Of a stretch of DNA of 64,000 nucleotides, positions 6,849-15,470 are shown in pieces. The notes beneath the pieces are model-generated. The model worked only from the letters and a program-made list of their open reading frames with translations, ran no database searches and was not told where the DNA came from. A program made the position numbers and the translations under genes. Each line of letters opens with the position of its first letter. Positions within the stretch are counted from its first letter, which is position 1. The stretch covers positions 124,001 through 188,000 of the forward strand of contig NZ_JAMDGY010000024.1 of NCBI RefSeq assembly GCF_028656955.1, read 5' to 3'. The DNA is from Pseudomonas fontis (GTDB taxonomy: Bacteria > Pseudomonadota > Gammaproteobacteria > Pseudomonadales > Pseudomonadaceae).

Positions 6849-9206
6849 ATGAAGCTCATGAACCAGCCTGTCAGCCTCGACCACGCAAAATCGCGGCATG
6901 ATCACGACCATAACCATGGTGATCATGACCATGCGGCCCACGACCACGCCGACCATGACCATGCAGGGCATGATCACAGCCATGCCGGCCACGACCATGC
7001 CGCTCATGATCATGCGCCGCATGCACCTGCCCAGCATAGCCATTGCTGCTCGGGCGCCGAAGCGCCGTCGCTGGTGCAGCTGCGTGACAGCACCAGCAGC
7101 CATGCGCGGCTGAGCCGTTTTCGCATCGAGGCCATGGACTGCCCAACCGAACAGACGCTGATCCAGAACATGCTGGGCAAGCTCGACGGCGTCGAGCAAC
7201 TGGAATTCAACCTGATCAACCGCGTGCTGGGCGTGCGCCATACCCTCGCCGACACCCAGGGCATCGTCAAGGCCATTGCCGCACTGGGCATGCAGGCCGA
7301 ACCGCTGGAGGCTGACGCCGATGGCAACACCGCAGCCCCGGCCCCGGTGAAGAAACCCTGGTGGCCATTGGCGCTGTCCGGTGTGGCGGCACTGGCATCG
7401 GAAGTGATCCACTTCACCAACGCCGCGCCGAACTGGGTGGTGGCGGTGGTCGCCCTGGTGGCGATCCTCAGTGGTGGCCTGGGTACCTACAAGAAGGGCT
7501 GGATCGCCCTGAAGAACCGCAACCTCAACATCAACGCGCTGATGAGCATCGCCGTGACTGGTGCCGTGCTGATCGGCCAGTGGCCGGAAGCGGCCATGGT
7601 GATGTTCCTGTTCACCCTGGCCGAGCTGATCGAAGCGCGCTCGCTGGACCGTGCGCGCAACGCCATTGGCGGGCTGATGCAACTGACCCCCGACCGCGCC
7701 ACCGTGCAGCAGGCCGATGGCCAGTGGCTGGCGATGGACGTCAAGCAGGTCGCCCTGGGCGCCGTGGTGCGGGTCAAGCCGGGCGAACGGATCGGCCTGG
7801 ACGGCGAAGTGCTGTCGGGCCAGTCGACCATCGACCAGGCGCCGATTACCGGTGAGAGCCTGCCGGTGGACAAGGGGCCGGGCGACAAGGTCTTCGCCGG
7901 TACCATCAACCAGGCTGGTGCGCTGGAGTACCGGGTGACGGCAGCGGCGGGGCAATCGACCCTGGCGCGGATCATCCATGCCGTGGAGCAGGCGCAAGGC
8001 GCACGGGCACCGACCCAGCGCTTCGTTGATCAGTTCTCGCGCATCTACACCCCGGCGGTGTTTGCCTTCGCCCTGGCGGTTGCAGTGATTCCGCCGCTGT
8101 TCGCGGGTGGTGTGTGGTTCGACTGGATCTACCGTGCACTGGTGCTGCTGGTGGTGGCGTGCCCATGTGCACTGGTGATCTCGACGCCGGTAACCATTGT
8201 CAGCGGCCTGGCGGCTGCGGCGCGCAAAGGCATCCTGATCAAAGGTGGGGTGTACCTGGAAGGTGGCCGCAAGCTGGACTTCCTGGCGTTCGACAAGACC
8301 GGGACCATTACCCATGGCAAGCCGGTACAAACCGATTTCGACCTGCTTGAGCCGTTGTTCAAGGACCGCGCGCAGCGTATCGCCGCGAGCCTGGCCGGGC
8401 GCTCCGATCACCCGGTATCGCTGGCGATTGCCCGCAAGGCCGGCGAGCAGGGTGTTGCCCTGGCTGAAGTTGCCGAGTTCAAGGCCCTGACCGGCCGCGG
8501 CGTGAGTGGCGAAGTGGATGGCCAGCTGTATCACCTGGGCAACCATCGCCTGGTCGAAGAACTGGGTCTGTGCTCGCCGCAGTTGGAAGCCAGGCTCGAC
8601 ATGCTCGAGCGTCAGGGCAAGACCGTGGTGCTGCTGCTTGATCGTTCCGGCCCGCTGGCGCTGTTCGCGGTGGCAGACACGGTCAAGGAGAGCAGCCGCG
8701 AGGCAATCGCCCAGTTGCATGAACTGGGTATCAAGACCGTCATGCTGACCGGTGATAATCCGCACACCGCCGAGGCCATTGCCCGTCAGGTGGGGATCGA
8801 TGAAGCACGCGGCAACCTGTTGCCGGCAGACAAACTGGAAGCCATCGAGACGCTGTACGGCAAGGGCCACCGCGTCGGCATGGTCGGCGACGGGATCAAC
8901 GACGCACCGGCGCTGGCGCGTGCCGAGATCGGTTTCGCCATGGCGGCGGCCGGTACCGACACAGCCATCGAGACGGCGGACGTGGCCTTGATGGATGACG
9001 ACTTGCGCAAAATCCCCGCGTTCGTCAGGCTTTCGCGGCAGAGCGCAGCGATTCTGACGCAGAACATTGTCCTGGCGTTGGGGATCAAGGCGATCTTCCT
9101 GGCCATGACCTTTGCTGGCACGGCCACCATGTGGATGGCGGTGTTTGCCGATATGGGCGTGAGCTTGCTGGTGGTGTTCAACGGCTTGCGCCTGCTGAGA
9201 AAGTAA
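6849..9206 (+). CDS. cadA: Heavy-metal P-type ATPase CadA (Cd/Zn/Pb efflux)
   Basis: P1B-type ATPase that pumps Cd(II), Zn(II) and Pb(II) from cytoplasm to periplasm. The 785-residue protein starts with an exceptional histidine/aspartate-rich stretch (about residues 15-65, many HDH repeats, then HCCSG). A metal-binding-like domain follows with MDCPTEQT in place of the usual GMDCxxC. Further on come the TGES actuator motif, the CPC transport site (about residues 438-440), the DKTGT phosphorylation motif (Asp about 482), an SDHP motif and GDGINDAPAL. ATG 6849 was taken as start; ATG 6858 is an alternative, and a TTG at 6828 would fall in the promoter. It is controlled by the divergent cadR. Confidence 0.94.
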   Translation: MKLMNQPVSLDHAKSRHDHDHNHGDHDHAAHDHADHDHAGHDHSHAGHDHAAHDHAPHAPAQHSHCCSGAEAPSLVQLRDSTSSHARLSRFRIEAMDCPTEQTLIQNMLGKLDGVEQLEFNLINRVLGVRHTLADTQGIVKAIAALGMQAEPLEADADGNTAAPAPVKKPWWPLALSGVAALASEVIHFTNAAPNWVVAVVALVAILSGGLGTYKKGWIALKNRNLNINALMSIAVTGAVLIGQWPEAAMVMFLFTLAELIEARSLDRARNAIGGLMQLTPDRATVQQADGQWLAMDVKQVALGAVVRVKPGERIGLDGEVLSGQSTIDQAPITGESLPVDKGPGDKVFAGTINQAGALEYRVTAAAGQSTLARIIHAVEQAQGARAPTQRFVDQFSRIYTPAVFAFALAVAVIPPLFAGGVWFDWIYRALVLLVVACPCALVISTPVTIVSGLAAAARKGILIKGGVYLEGGRKLDFLAFDKTGTITHGKPVQTDFDLLEPLFKDRAQRIAASLAGRSDHPVSLAIARKAGEQGVALAEVAEFKALTGRGVSGEVDGQLYHLGNHRLVEELGLCSPQLEARLDMLERQGKTVVLLLDRSGPLALFAVADTVKESSREAIAQLHELGIKTVMLTGDNPHTAEAIARQVGIDEARGNLLPADKLEAIETLYGKGHRVGMVGDGINDAPALARAEIGFAMAAAGTDTAIETADVALMDDDLRKIPAFVRLSRQSAAILTQNIVLALGIKAIFLAMTFAGTATMWMAVFADMGVSLLVVFNGLRLLRK

Positions 9207-9214
9207 GAGGATGT

Positions 9215-10084
9215 ATGCTGAGTTCCGAGTTGAAAGCGTTCTACATGGTGGCCCGTCTGGGCAGCATTACCTTGGCGGCGAAGAAACTCGGGCTCAGTCA
9301 ACCGACGGTGACCACGCAAATCCGCAACCTGGAGAGCCAGTATGGTGTGGAGCTGTTCTTTCGCGGCGGGCGCCGGCTGACCTTGAGCGACGATGGCCTG
9401 CGCCTGTTGCCGATGGTCAAGGAGCTGATGCAGCGCGAGGCGGACATCGAGTTTTTCCTGCGCAACAGTGGGCAGGCGCAGGGCACCTTGCGCATCGCCG
9501 CCACGGCGCCGTACTACATCCTGGACCTGGTGAAGATCTTCCGCGAGCGCTTGCCGCAGGTGGAGGTGTCGGTGGAGATCGGCAATTCGCAGCAGGTGCT
9601 GGAGTTGCTCGAGGATTACCGGGTGGACGTCGCGGCCTCCTCGCAGTTGCTTGAGGATGCGCGGCTGGTGCGGCGGGTGCTGGGGATTGATCCGCTGGTG
9701 GTGGCGGTGCACCGCAATCATCCGTTGGCCACACGCGAATCGGTGCCGTGGGCGGCGCTGGCCGGGCATTGCCTGCTAATGCGCGAGCAGGGCTCGACCA
9801 CGCGCAAGCTGACCGAGCAGATGTTGGCGGAGGCGGGTGTGAAGGTGGGGGCGCTGCTGGAGATTGGCAGCCGCGAGTCGATCCGTGAGGCGGTGCTGCG
9901 CAACATCGGCATCAGCATCATTGCCCGCCATGAAGTGCCGCATAACCCGGAATTGCGGGTGCTCACGCTGGAAGGCGCGCCGATGATGCATGAATACCTG
10001 TATTGCCTGAAGGAGCGTCGTCAGGCGCGGTTGCCGGCGGCGTTCCTCGGTTTGGCGCAGGAAGTGGCGGCGCTGGATCCCTAA
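9215..10084 (+). CDS. LysR-family regulator, probably of the phosphonate cluster
   Basis: LysR-type transcription factor of 289 residues. The N-terminal helix-turn-helix (ITLAAKKLGLSQPTVTTQIRNLE, residues about 16-38) is followed by a periplasmic-binding-like effector domain. ATG 9215 is preceded by AGAGG and lies 8 bp after the cadA stop; the longer frame overlaps cadA. Despite the close spacing to cadA, the next genes downstream on the same strand are an aminophosphonate uptake and oxidation set, which LysR proteins of this kind usually accompany. The assignment to that target is inference from position; the effector is unknown. Confidence 0.85.
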   Translation: MLSSELKAFYMVARLGSITLAAKKLGLSQPTVTTQIRNLESQYGVELFFRGGRRLTLSDDGLRLLPMVKELMQREADIEFFLRNSGQAQGTLRIAATAPYYILDLVKIFRERLPQVEVSVEIGNSQQVLELLEDYRVDVAASSQLLEDARLVRRVLGIDPLVVAVHRNHPLATRESVPWAALAGHCLLMREQGSTTRKLTEQMLAEAGVKVGALLEIGSRESIREAVLRNIGISIIARHEVPHNPELRVLTLEGAPMMHEYLYCLKERRQARLPAAFLGLAQEVAALDP

Positions 10085-10110
10085 CCCCTTGCCTTGAACA
10101 CCGCTACCTT

Positions 10111-10204
10111 GTAGCCGCTGCCGTGAGGCTGCGCTCGCCTGCAAAGCAGGCGCCGCCTTTGGGAGCCCTCAAGGACCCCAGCGCAGCCTGACGGCAGCGG
10201 CTAC
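10111..10204. repeat. Palindromic repeat (family B), full inverted pair
   Basis: Perfect 14-base outer arms (GTAGCCGCTGCCGT at 10111-10124 and ACGGCAGCGGCTAC at 10191-10204), with further matching inner arms (AGGCTGCGCT and AGCGCAGCCT). It separates the LysR gene from the ABC-transporter promoter and could insulate one from the other. Confidence 0.8.
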
Positions 10205-10242
10205 AAAAAGTTGTGCAAGACAGTTACTCCCACAAGGGGGCT

Positions 10243-10270
10243 TTGATACTTCCCAAAATCTGCCTATACC
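10243..10270 (+). promoter_or_regulatory. Possible sigma-70 promoter of the phosphonate transport operon
   Basis: TTGATA (10243-10248), a 16-base spacer and TATACC (10265-10270) form a plausible sigma-70 promoter about 85 bp before the ATPase start. No other match as good was seen in the gap. A LysR-type site is expected around it, but I could not define one. Confidence 0.45.
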
Positions 10271-10355
10271 ACTATCGGCAGCTTTTGCCTCACCGCCACA
10301 GAACCTTCGCATTGCCCCCCTAGCATGGCCCTCATTCGTTCGGTGAGGTCCTGTC

Positions 10356-11420
10356 ATGAACAACACGCTCGCAAACCCTGGCGCACAGATGAAAGTGCGC
10401 GGCATCCACAAGCGCTTCGGCGCTTTCACCGCCCTGCACGACGTCTCCCTCGACGTCGCCGCCGGTGAACTGGTCTGCCTGCTCGGCCCCTCCGGCTGCG
10501 GCAAGACCACGCTGCTGCGCTGCATCGCCGGCCTCGAACGCCAGGACCGTGGCGAGCTGTACATCGGCGAGCGCGACATCTCGCAGCTGCCGCCCCAGGC
10601 CCGTGACTACGGCATCCTGTTCCAGTCCTACGCGTTGTTCCCCAACCTCAGCGTCGAAGCCAACATCGCCTACGGCCTGGCCGGCAACGGCCGTGACGAA
10701 GTGCGCCAGCGCGTCGGGCAGATGCTCGAACTGGTCGGCCTCAAGGGCAGCGAAAAGAAATACCCCGGCCAGCTCTCCGGCGGCCAGCAACAACGCGTAG
10801 CCCTGGCCCGCGCCCTGGCCCCGGCGCCGTCGCTGCTGCTGCTCGATGAGCCGATGTCGGCCCTCGACGCCCGCGTTCGCGAACACCTGTGCAGCGAGCT
10901 GCGCCAGCTGCAACGCCAGCTCGGCATCACCACGCTGATGGTGACCCACAACCAGGACGAAGCCATGCTGATGGCCGACCGCATCGCCGTGATGAACAAC
11001 GGCCAGGTCGAGCAGTACGCCACCCCGCAGGAAATCTACGACAAGCCGGCCACCCCGTTCGTCGCCGAGTTCGTTGGCCAGGGCAACTGGCTGCCGTTCC
11101 AGCGCAGCAGTGACAGCCACGCCCAGGTCGGCGCGATGAACATGCGCCTGGCCCCCGGCACTGCCCACGCCAGCAGCGGCCGGTTGTTCTGCCGTCCGGA
11201 AGCGATCAGCGTCAACCCGCCGGTGCATGAAGAGAACCTGTTCCCGGCCCGCGTGCGGGAGATCACCTTCCTCGGCAACCGCTGCCGCATGAGTTTTGAA
11301 CTCAATGAGCTGCCGGGCCACGCGCTGCTCGCCGAAGTCGGCCCGCAAGACATGCCGCGCCTCGGCTCGCAGGACATCTGGGTGGCCCTGCCGCCGCGCA
11401 GCCTGCAGGTGTTTGCCTGA
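10356..11420 (+). CDS. ABC transporter ATP-binding protein (2-aminoethylphosphonate type)
   Basis: ATPase subunit of a binding-protein-dependent importer, 354 residues. The nucleotide-binding domain spans about 1-240 with Walker A GPSGCGKTT, signature LSGGQQQRVALARAL, Walker B LLLLDEPMSALD and the switch His in VTHNQDEA. A TOBE-like regulatory domain makes up the C-terminal 100 residues. By its own sequence it could belong to polyamine, iron or phosphonate importers. The following flavin oxidase and HD-domain oxygenase of the phosphonate type point to 2-aminoethylphosphonate or a relative. GAGG lies 7 bases before ATG 10356. The permease gene follows with 1 bp between. Confidence 0.85.
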   Translation: MNNTLANPGAQMKVRGIHKRFGAFTALHDVSLDVAAGELVCLLGPSGCGKTTLLRCIAGLERQDRGELYIGERDISQLPPQARDYGILFQSYALFPNLSVEANIAYGLAGNGRDEVRQRVGQMLELVGLKGSEKKYPGQLSGGQQQRVALARALAPAPSLLLLDEPMSALDARVREHLCSELRQLQRQLGITTLMVTHNQDEAMLMADRIAVMNNGQVEQYATPQEIYDKPATPFVAEFVGQGNWLPFQRSSDSHAQVGAMNMRLAPGTAHASSGRLFCRPEAISVNPPVHEENLFPARVREITFLGNRCRMSFELNELPGHALLAEVGPQDMPRLGSQDIWVALPPRSLQVFA

Positions 11421-11421
11421 G

Positions 11422-13146
11422 ATGGCCGCCCCAATGACCCTGCCGATCGCGCACGCGAAGGCACACAACACTGCACGGGTCTCGCTGGGCGACCGGCTGT
11501 TCGTGGTAGGCGGCAAATGGCTGTTGCTGCTGTTGCTGACGGTGGCAGTACTGCTGCCGCTGCTGGCGATCTTCTGGCGCGGCTTCAGTAGCGAAGCCGG
11601 GCAGGGCGGTGGCCTGGTGGCTGCACGTGAGCTGTTCGCCAGTGCCAACTTCCACTGGCTGGTGGGCAACAGCCTCAAGGTCTCGCTGAGCGTCGCGGCC
11701 ATCGTCGTGCCCACGGCCTACCTGTTCGCCTATGCGCTGCAACGCACGCTGATCCCCGGCAAACGCATCTGGCGCGGCATCTCGCTGCTGCCGCTGCTGG
11801 CGCCGTCGATGCTGCCGGCCATCGCGCTGGTCTACCTGTTCGGCAACCAGGGCCTGCTGCGCGGGCTGCTCAGCGACAACATCTACGGCTTCTGGGGCAT
11901 CGTCCTCGGTGAAGCCATCTACACCTTCCCGCATGCGCTGATGATCCTGCTCTCGGCCCTGTCGCTGGCCGATGCCCGGCTGTTCGATGCGGCCTCAAGC
12001 ATGGGTGCCGGCCCTTGGCGGGCATTCCACAGCATTACCTGGCCGGCGACGCGCCAGGCGGTGTTCGCCGCGTTCTGCCTGGTGTTCACCCTGACCATCA
12101 CCGATTTCGGTGTGCCGGTGGTCGTCGGTGGCGATTACCAGGTGCTGGCGCTGGAGGCCTACAAGGCGGTGGTCGGCCAGCAACAGTTCGGCCGTGGTGC
12201 CTTGATCGGCATGGTGCTGCTGTTGCCGGCACTGCTCAGTTTCGGGGTCGATGCCTGGCTGCGTCGCCGTCAGGGCGAGGCCATGAGCGGGCGTGCCCAG
12301 GTGTTCGAGCCGGCGGCGTCGCGACGTCGGGATGCCTGCTTCCTGGCCATCGTGCTGCTGGTCTGCGCGATCCTGTTGCTGGTGGTGGGCATGGCGGTGT
12401 ACTCGTCGCTGGTGAAGTTCTGGCCGTACAACCTGTCGCTGTCGCTCAAGCACTACCAGTTCGACGAAACCGCCGGTGGCGGCTGGCTGGCCTACCGCAA
12501 CAGCTTGAGCATGGCGTTTGGCACCGCCTTGATCGGCAGCGTGGTGATCTTCACCGGCGCCTACCTGATGGAGAAGACCAGCGGCCAGAAAACCCTGAAC
12601 CTGGTGCTGCGCATGCTCAGTTTCGTGCCGATGGCGGTGCCGGGGCTGGTATTGGGCCTGGGCTATGTCTTCTTCTTCAACCTCAACGGCAACCCGCTGC
12701 ATGTGTTCTACGGAACCATGACGCTGCTGGTGGTGTGCACCATCGCCCACTACCTGACCACCGCGCAGATGACCGCGACCACCGCCCTGCGCCAGCTCGA
12801 CGGCGAGTTCGAAGCCGCCGCGCTGTCGCTCAAGGCGCCGCTGTACCGGCACTTCATGCGCGTCACCGTACCGATCTGCCTGCCGGCACTGCTGGACATC
12901 GTGCGCTACCTGTTCGTCTCGGCGATGACCACGGTGTCGGCGGCGATCTTCCTGTACAGCCCCGACACCATCCTGGCGGCCGTCTCCGTGTTGAACATGG
13001 ATGACGCCGGCAACGTCGGCGGCGCGGCCGCCATGTCGACCCTGATCCTGCTGACCAGCGCCACGGTGTCCCTGCTGCTGGCCTGGGCCTCGCGTGGGCT
13101 GTTGCAACGTTCCCAGGCCTGGCGCCAGCGCGCGCCCGGCCAGTGA
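11422..13146 (+). CDS. ABC transporter permease, fused double-domain (aminophosphonate type)
   Basis: Inner-membrane channel of the importer. At 574 residues it is about twice the length of a single permease and holds two BPD_transp_1 domains in one chain, each with about six membrane segments. The halves are joined by a soluble linker near residues 285-310. EAA-type loops that contact the ATPase are visible in both halves (DAASSMGAGPWRAFHSITWP and EAAALSLKAPLYRHFMRVTVP). The fused layout is known for FbpB-like and for 2-aminoethylphosphonate permeases. ATG 11422 lies 1 bp after the ATPase stop; a second ATG at 11434 is possible. Confidence 0.85.
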   Translation: MAAPMTLPIAHAKAHNTARVSLGDRLFVVGGKWLLLLLLTVAVLLPLLAIFWRGFSSEAGQGGGLVAARELFASANFHWLVGNSLKVSLSVAAIVVPTAYLFAYALQRTLIPGKRIWRGISLLPLLAPSMLPAIALVYLFGNQGLLRGLLSDNIYGFWGIVLGEAIYTFPHALMILLSALSLADARLFDAASSMGAGPWRAFHSITWPATRQAVFAAFCLVFTLTITDFGVPVVVGGDYQVLALEAYKAVVGQQQFGRGALIGMVLLLPALLSFGVDAWLRRRQGEAMSGRAQVFEPAASRRRDACFLAIVLLVCAILLLVVGMAVYSSLVKFWPYNLSLSLKHYQFDETAGGGWLAYRNSLSMAFGTALIGSVVIFTGAYLMEKTSGQKTLNLVLRMLSFVPMAVPGLVLGLGYVFFFNLNGNPLHVFYGTMTLLVVCTIAHYLTTAQMTATTALRQLDGEFEAAALSLKAPLYRHFMRVTVPICLPALLDIVRYLFVSAMTTVSAAIFLYSPDTILAAVSVLNMDDAGNVGGAAAMSTLILLTSATVSLLLAWASRGLLQRSQAWRQRAPGQ

Positions 13147-13187
13147 TTGCCCCTCCCAACCCTCGTACCGTTCAAAGGAACCGCATC

Positions 13188-14213
13188 ATGTTCAAGCCAC
13201 TTGCTCTTGCCGCTGCCGTCCTCTCTGCCTTCAGCCTGCAAGCCATGGCCGCGCAGACCTCGCTGACGGTCTACACCGCCCTCGAAGCCGAACAGCTGAA
13301 GAGCTACAAGCAGGCCTTCGAGAAGGCCAACCCGGACATCGAGATCAAATGGGTACGCGACTCCACCGGCATCATCACCGCCAAGCTGCTGGCCGAGAAA
13401 GACCGTCCGCAGGCGGATGCGGTATGGGGCCTGGCGGCGTCCAGCCTGGCGATCCTCGACCAGCAGGGCATGCTGCAAAGCTATGCACCGAAGGACCTGG
13501 GCAAGATCGGCGCGAACTACCGCGACGCGGCCAACCCGCCAGCCTGGGTGGGCATGGACGTGTGGGCGGCGACCATCTGCTTCAACACCATCGAGGCCGA
13601 GAAGCAGGGCCTGACCAAGCCGGTGAGCTGGCAGGACCTGACCAAGCCTGAGTACAAGGGCAAGATCGTCATGCCCAACCCGGCGTCCTCGGGCACCGGC
13701 TTCCTCGACGTGAGCGCCTGGTTGCAAACCTTTGGCGAGAAGCAGGGCTGGGCGTACATGGATGCCTTGCACCAGAACATCGGCCAGTACGTTCACTCCG
13801 GTTCCAAGCCGTGCAAGCTGGCGGCGGCGGGCGAGTTCCCGATTGGCATCTCGTTCGAATACCCGGCCGTGCAGCTCAAGCGCCAGGGCGCGCCGCTGGA
13901 CATCGTGCTGCCGAAGGAAGGCCTGGGCTGGGAAATCGAAGCCACGGCCGTGATCAAGGGTAGCGAGCATGAAGAAGCGGCCAAGCGCTTGGCTGACTTC
14001 TCGGCCAGCCCGGCGGCGATGGAGCTGTACAAGGAAAACTTCGCCGTGCTGGCCCAGCCGGGCATCGCCAAGCCGCAGACCGAACTGCCGGCGGACTACG
14101 AGCAACGGCTGATCAAGAACGACTTCAGCTGGGCGTCGAAGAACCGCGACAGCATCCTGGCCGAATGGCGCAAGCGCTATGACGGCAAGTCGGAGAAGGT
14201 GGCGCAGCAGTAA
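13188..14213 (+). CDS. Periplasmic substrate-binding protein (putative 2-aminoethylphosphonate)
   Basis: Solute-binding component of the importer, 341 residues. A Sec signal peptide is clear (MFKPLALAAAVLSAFSLQAMA, cleavage about residue 22). The mature part is a type 2 periplasmic binding fold with LTVYTALEAEQLKSYKQAFE at its start and the ligand-side segment PNPASSGTGFLD. This pattern is that of the putative 2-aminoethylphosphonate binding family and of iron(III)-binding relatives. Pairing with phosphonate-oxidising genes favours the former. It starts 41 bp after the permease stop. A palindromic repeat pair separates it from the next gene, which may allow different mRNA levels for the binding protein and the enzymes. 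Confidence 0.82.
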   Translation: MFKPLALAAAVLSAFSLQAMAAQTSLTVYTALEAEQLKSYKQAFEKANPDIEIKWVRDSTGIITAKLLAEKDRPQADAVWGLAASSLAILDQQGMLQSYAPKDLGKIGANYRDAANPPAWVGMDVWAATICFNTIEAEKQGLTKPVSWQDLTKPEYKGKIVMPNPASSGTGFLDVSAWLQTFGEKQGWAYMDALHQNIGQYVHSGSKPCKLAAAGEFPIGISFEYPAVQLKRQGAPLDIVLPKEGLGWEIEATAVIKGSEHEEAAKRLADFSASPAAMELYKENFAVLAQPGIAKPQTELPADYEQRLIKNDFSWASKNRDSILAEWRKRYDGKSEKVAQQ

Positions 14214-14227
14214 CACCGCGTTGTCTT

Positions 14228-14301
14228 CATCGCCGGCAAGGCCGGCTCCCACAGGGATTGCCGTACACCTCGGCCCTGTGGGAGCTGGCCTTGCCAGCGA
14301 T
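14228..14301. repeat. Palindromic repeat pair (family A) inside the operon
   Basis: Two inverted copies of the CTGTGGGAGC[C/T]GGCCTTGCC[G/A]GCGATG element, first copy on the minus strand (14228-14256), second on the plus strand (14274-14301). It lies between the binding-protein gene and the FAD oxidase gene, an intra-operon position where such hairpins commonly protect upstream mRNA. Confidence 0.85.
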
Positions 14302-14332
14302 AGCTTCAACACCGACTTCAAGGATTTTCACC

Positions 14333-15460
14333 ATGACCGATTTCCTCATCGTCGGCGCCGGCATCCTCGGCCTGTCCCATGCCTATGCCGCCGCCCGCCG
14401 TGGCTTGCGGGTGCGGGTGTTCGAGCGCAGCGCCACGCCGCTGGGCGCCTCGGTGCGCAACTTTGGCCAGGCGCTGGTCAGCGGCCAGCCACCGGGGCCG
14501 ATGCTCGACCTGGCCAAGGCCAGCCGGGGTATCTGGGCCAACTGGTCGCAGCACGCGGGCTTCGCCCTGAAACGCAACGGCTCGCTACTGCTGGCGCGCA
14601 CCGCGCTGGAGCAGGACCTGCTCGAAGCCTTCTGCGCCGAACGCGCCGTCGAGCACGGCTACAACGTCGAGCTGCTGCAAGGCGAAGCGCTCAACGCACT
14701 GTATGGCGGCCAGTTGCGCCACCACCGTGCGGCCCTGCACGGGCTGGACGATCAACAACTCTACTCACGCGAAGCGATCCCCGCGCTGGTGAACTACCTG
14801 CGCGACACGCTGGGCGTCGAGTTCCATTTTTCCACCCTGGTGCACGATATCGCGCCAGGTCGGGTGACCACCACGGCCGGCGTCTTCAGCGGCGAGCAGG
14901 TGGTGGTCTGCTCGGGGCACGACTACCAAACGCTGCTGGCCGAACCCATCGCCGCGCTGCAACCGCAGGTCTGCCGCTTGCAGATGCTGCGCGCCCGGCC
15001 GCTTTTCGCGCTGGACCTGCAGCATGCGTTGCTCACCGGCCTGAGCTGCCTGCACTACGGTGCCTACGCCGACCTGCCGCTGGCACAGGCCTTGCGCAGC
15101 CATGTCGAGGCGCACAGCCCGCACTTGCTGGAACACGGCATTCACCTGCTGATCAGCCCGACGCCGCATGGCGAGCTGATCATTGGCGATTCACATGCCT
15201 ACGGCAGCGATGCCTCGCCGTTCAACGCCGAGCAGGTCGACACCTGGATGATCGAGCTGGCCGAGCAGGCGCTGGGCGGGCGTATCGAAGTGGTCGAGCG
15301 CTGGCAGGGCGTCTATGGTTCTGGCGGGCCGGGGCCGTTTTCGCTGTTGCAGGTGGCGCCGGGGATCAGCGCGGCGCTGATGCACAGCGGGGTCGGCATG
15401 AGTGTCGGGCCGGCGCTGGCTGAACGGCATGTCGCGCAATTGCTCAATGAAACCGTGTGA
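14333..15460 (+). CDS. FAD-dependent oxidoreductase of phosphonate clusters (amine oxidase type)
   Basis: Flavoprotein of the DAO/glycine-oxidase superfamily, 375 residues. The N-terminal dinucleotide-binding motif is GAGILGLSHAYAAARRG, with the acidic residue ending the fold in VFERS. A second FAD-contact region appears near the C-terminus (GSGGPGPFSLLQVAPG..SAALMHSGVGMS). This subfamily is known for its link with phosphonate genes. A role in oxidising the amine of 2-aminoethylphosphonate or a hydroxylated or N-methylated relative has been proposed for it. The start ATG 14333 follows the repeat pair; the next gene begins 10 bp after its stop, so the two enzymes are surely co-expressed. Confidence 0.82.
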   Translation: MTDFLIVGAGILGLSHAYAAARRGLRVRVFERSATPLGASVRNFGQALVSGQPPGPMLDLAKASRGIWANWSQHAGFALKRNGSLLLARTALEQDLLEAFCAERAVEHGYNVELLQGEALNALYGGQLRHHRAALHGLDDQQLYSREAIPALVNYLRDTLGVEFHFSTLVHDIAPGRVTTTAGVFSGEQVVVCSGHDYQTLLAEPIAALQPQVCRLQMLRARPLFALDLQHALLTGLSCLHYGAYADLPLAQALRSHVEAHSPHLLEHGIHLLISPTPHGELIIGDSHAYGSDASPFNAEQVDTWMIELAEQALGGRIEVVERWQGVYGSGGPGPFSLLQVAPGISAALMHSGVGMSVGPALAERHVAQLLNETV

Positions 15461-15470
15461 GGGGATACCC

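Noticed and set aside
6813..8870. Long open frame (685 codons) on the minus strand opposite cadA
   Set aside because: It is a shadow of the strongly supported cadA, with Met-rich repeats that only reflect the His-rich codons of the real gene.
9131..9214. Upstream extension of the LysR gene within cadA
   Set aside because: It overlaps the cadA C-terminus and lacks a ribosome binding site; ATG 9215 after AGAGG starts the proper helix-turn-helix domain.
9215..10084. LysR gene as a second regulator of cadA
   Set aside because: It follows cadA on the same strand and precedes the phosphonate genes; cadA already has its cognate regulator and operator. Not excluded, but less likely.
11995..13107. 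Minus-strand frame opposite the permease gene
   Set aside because: Gln/His/Arg-rich shadow; the permease has two clear permease domains on the plus strand.
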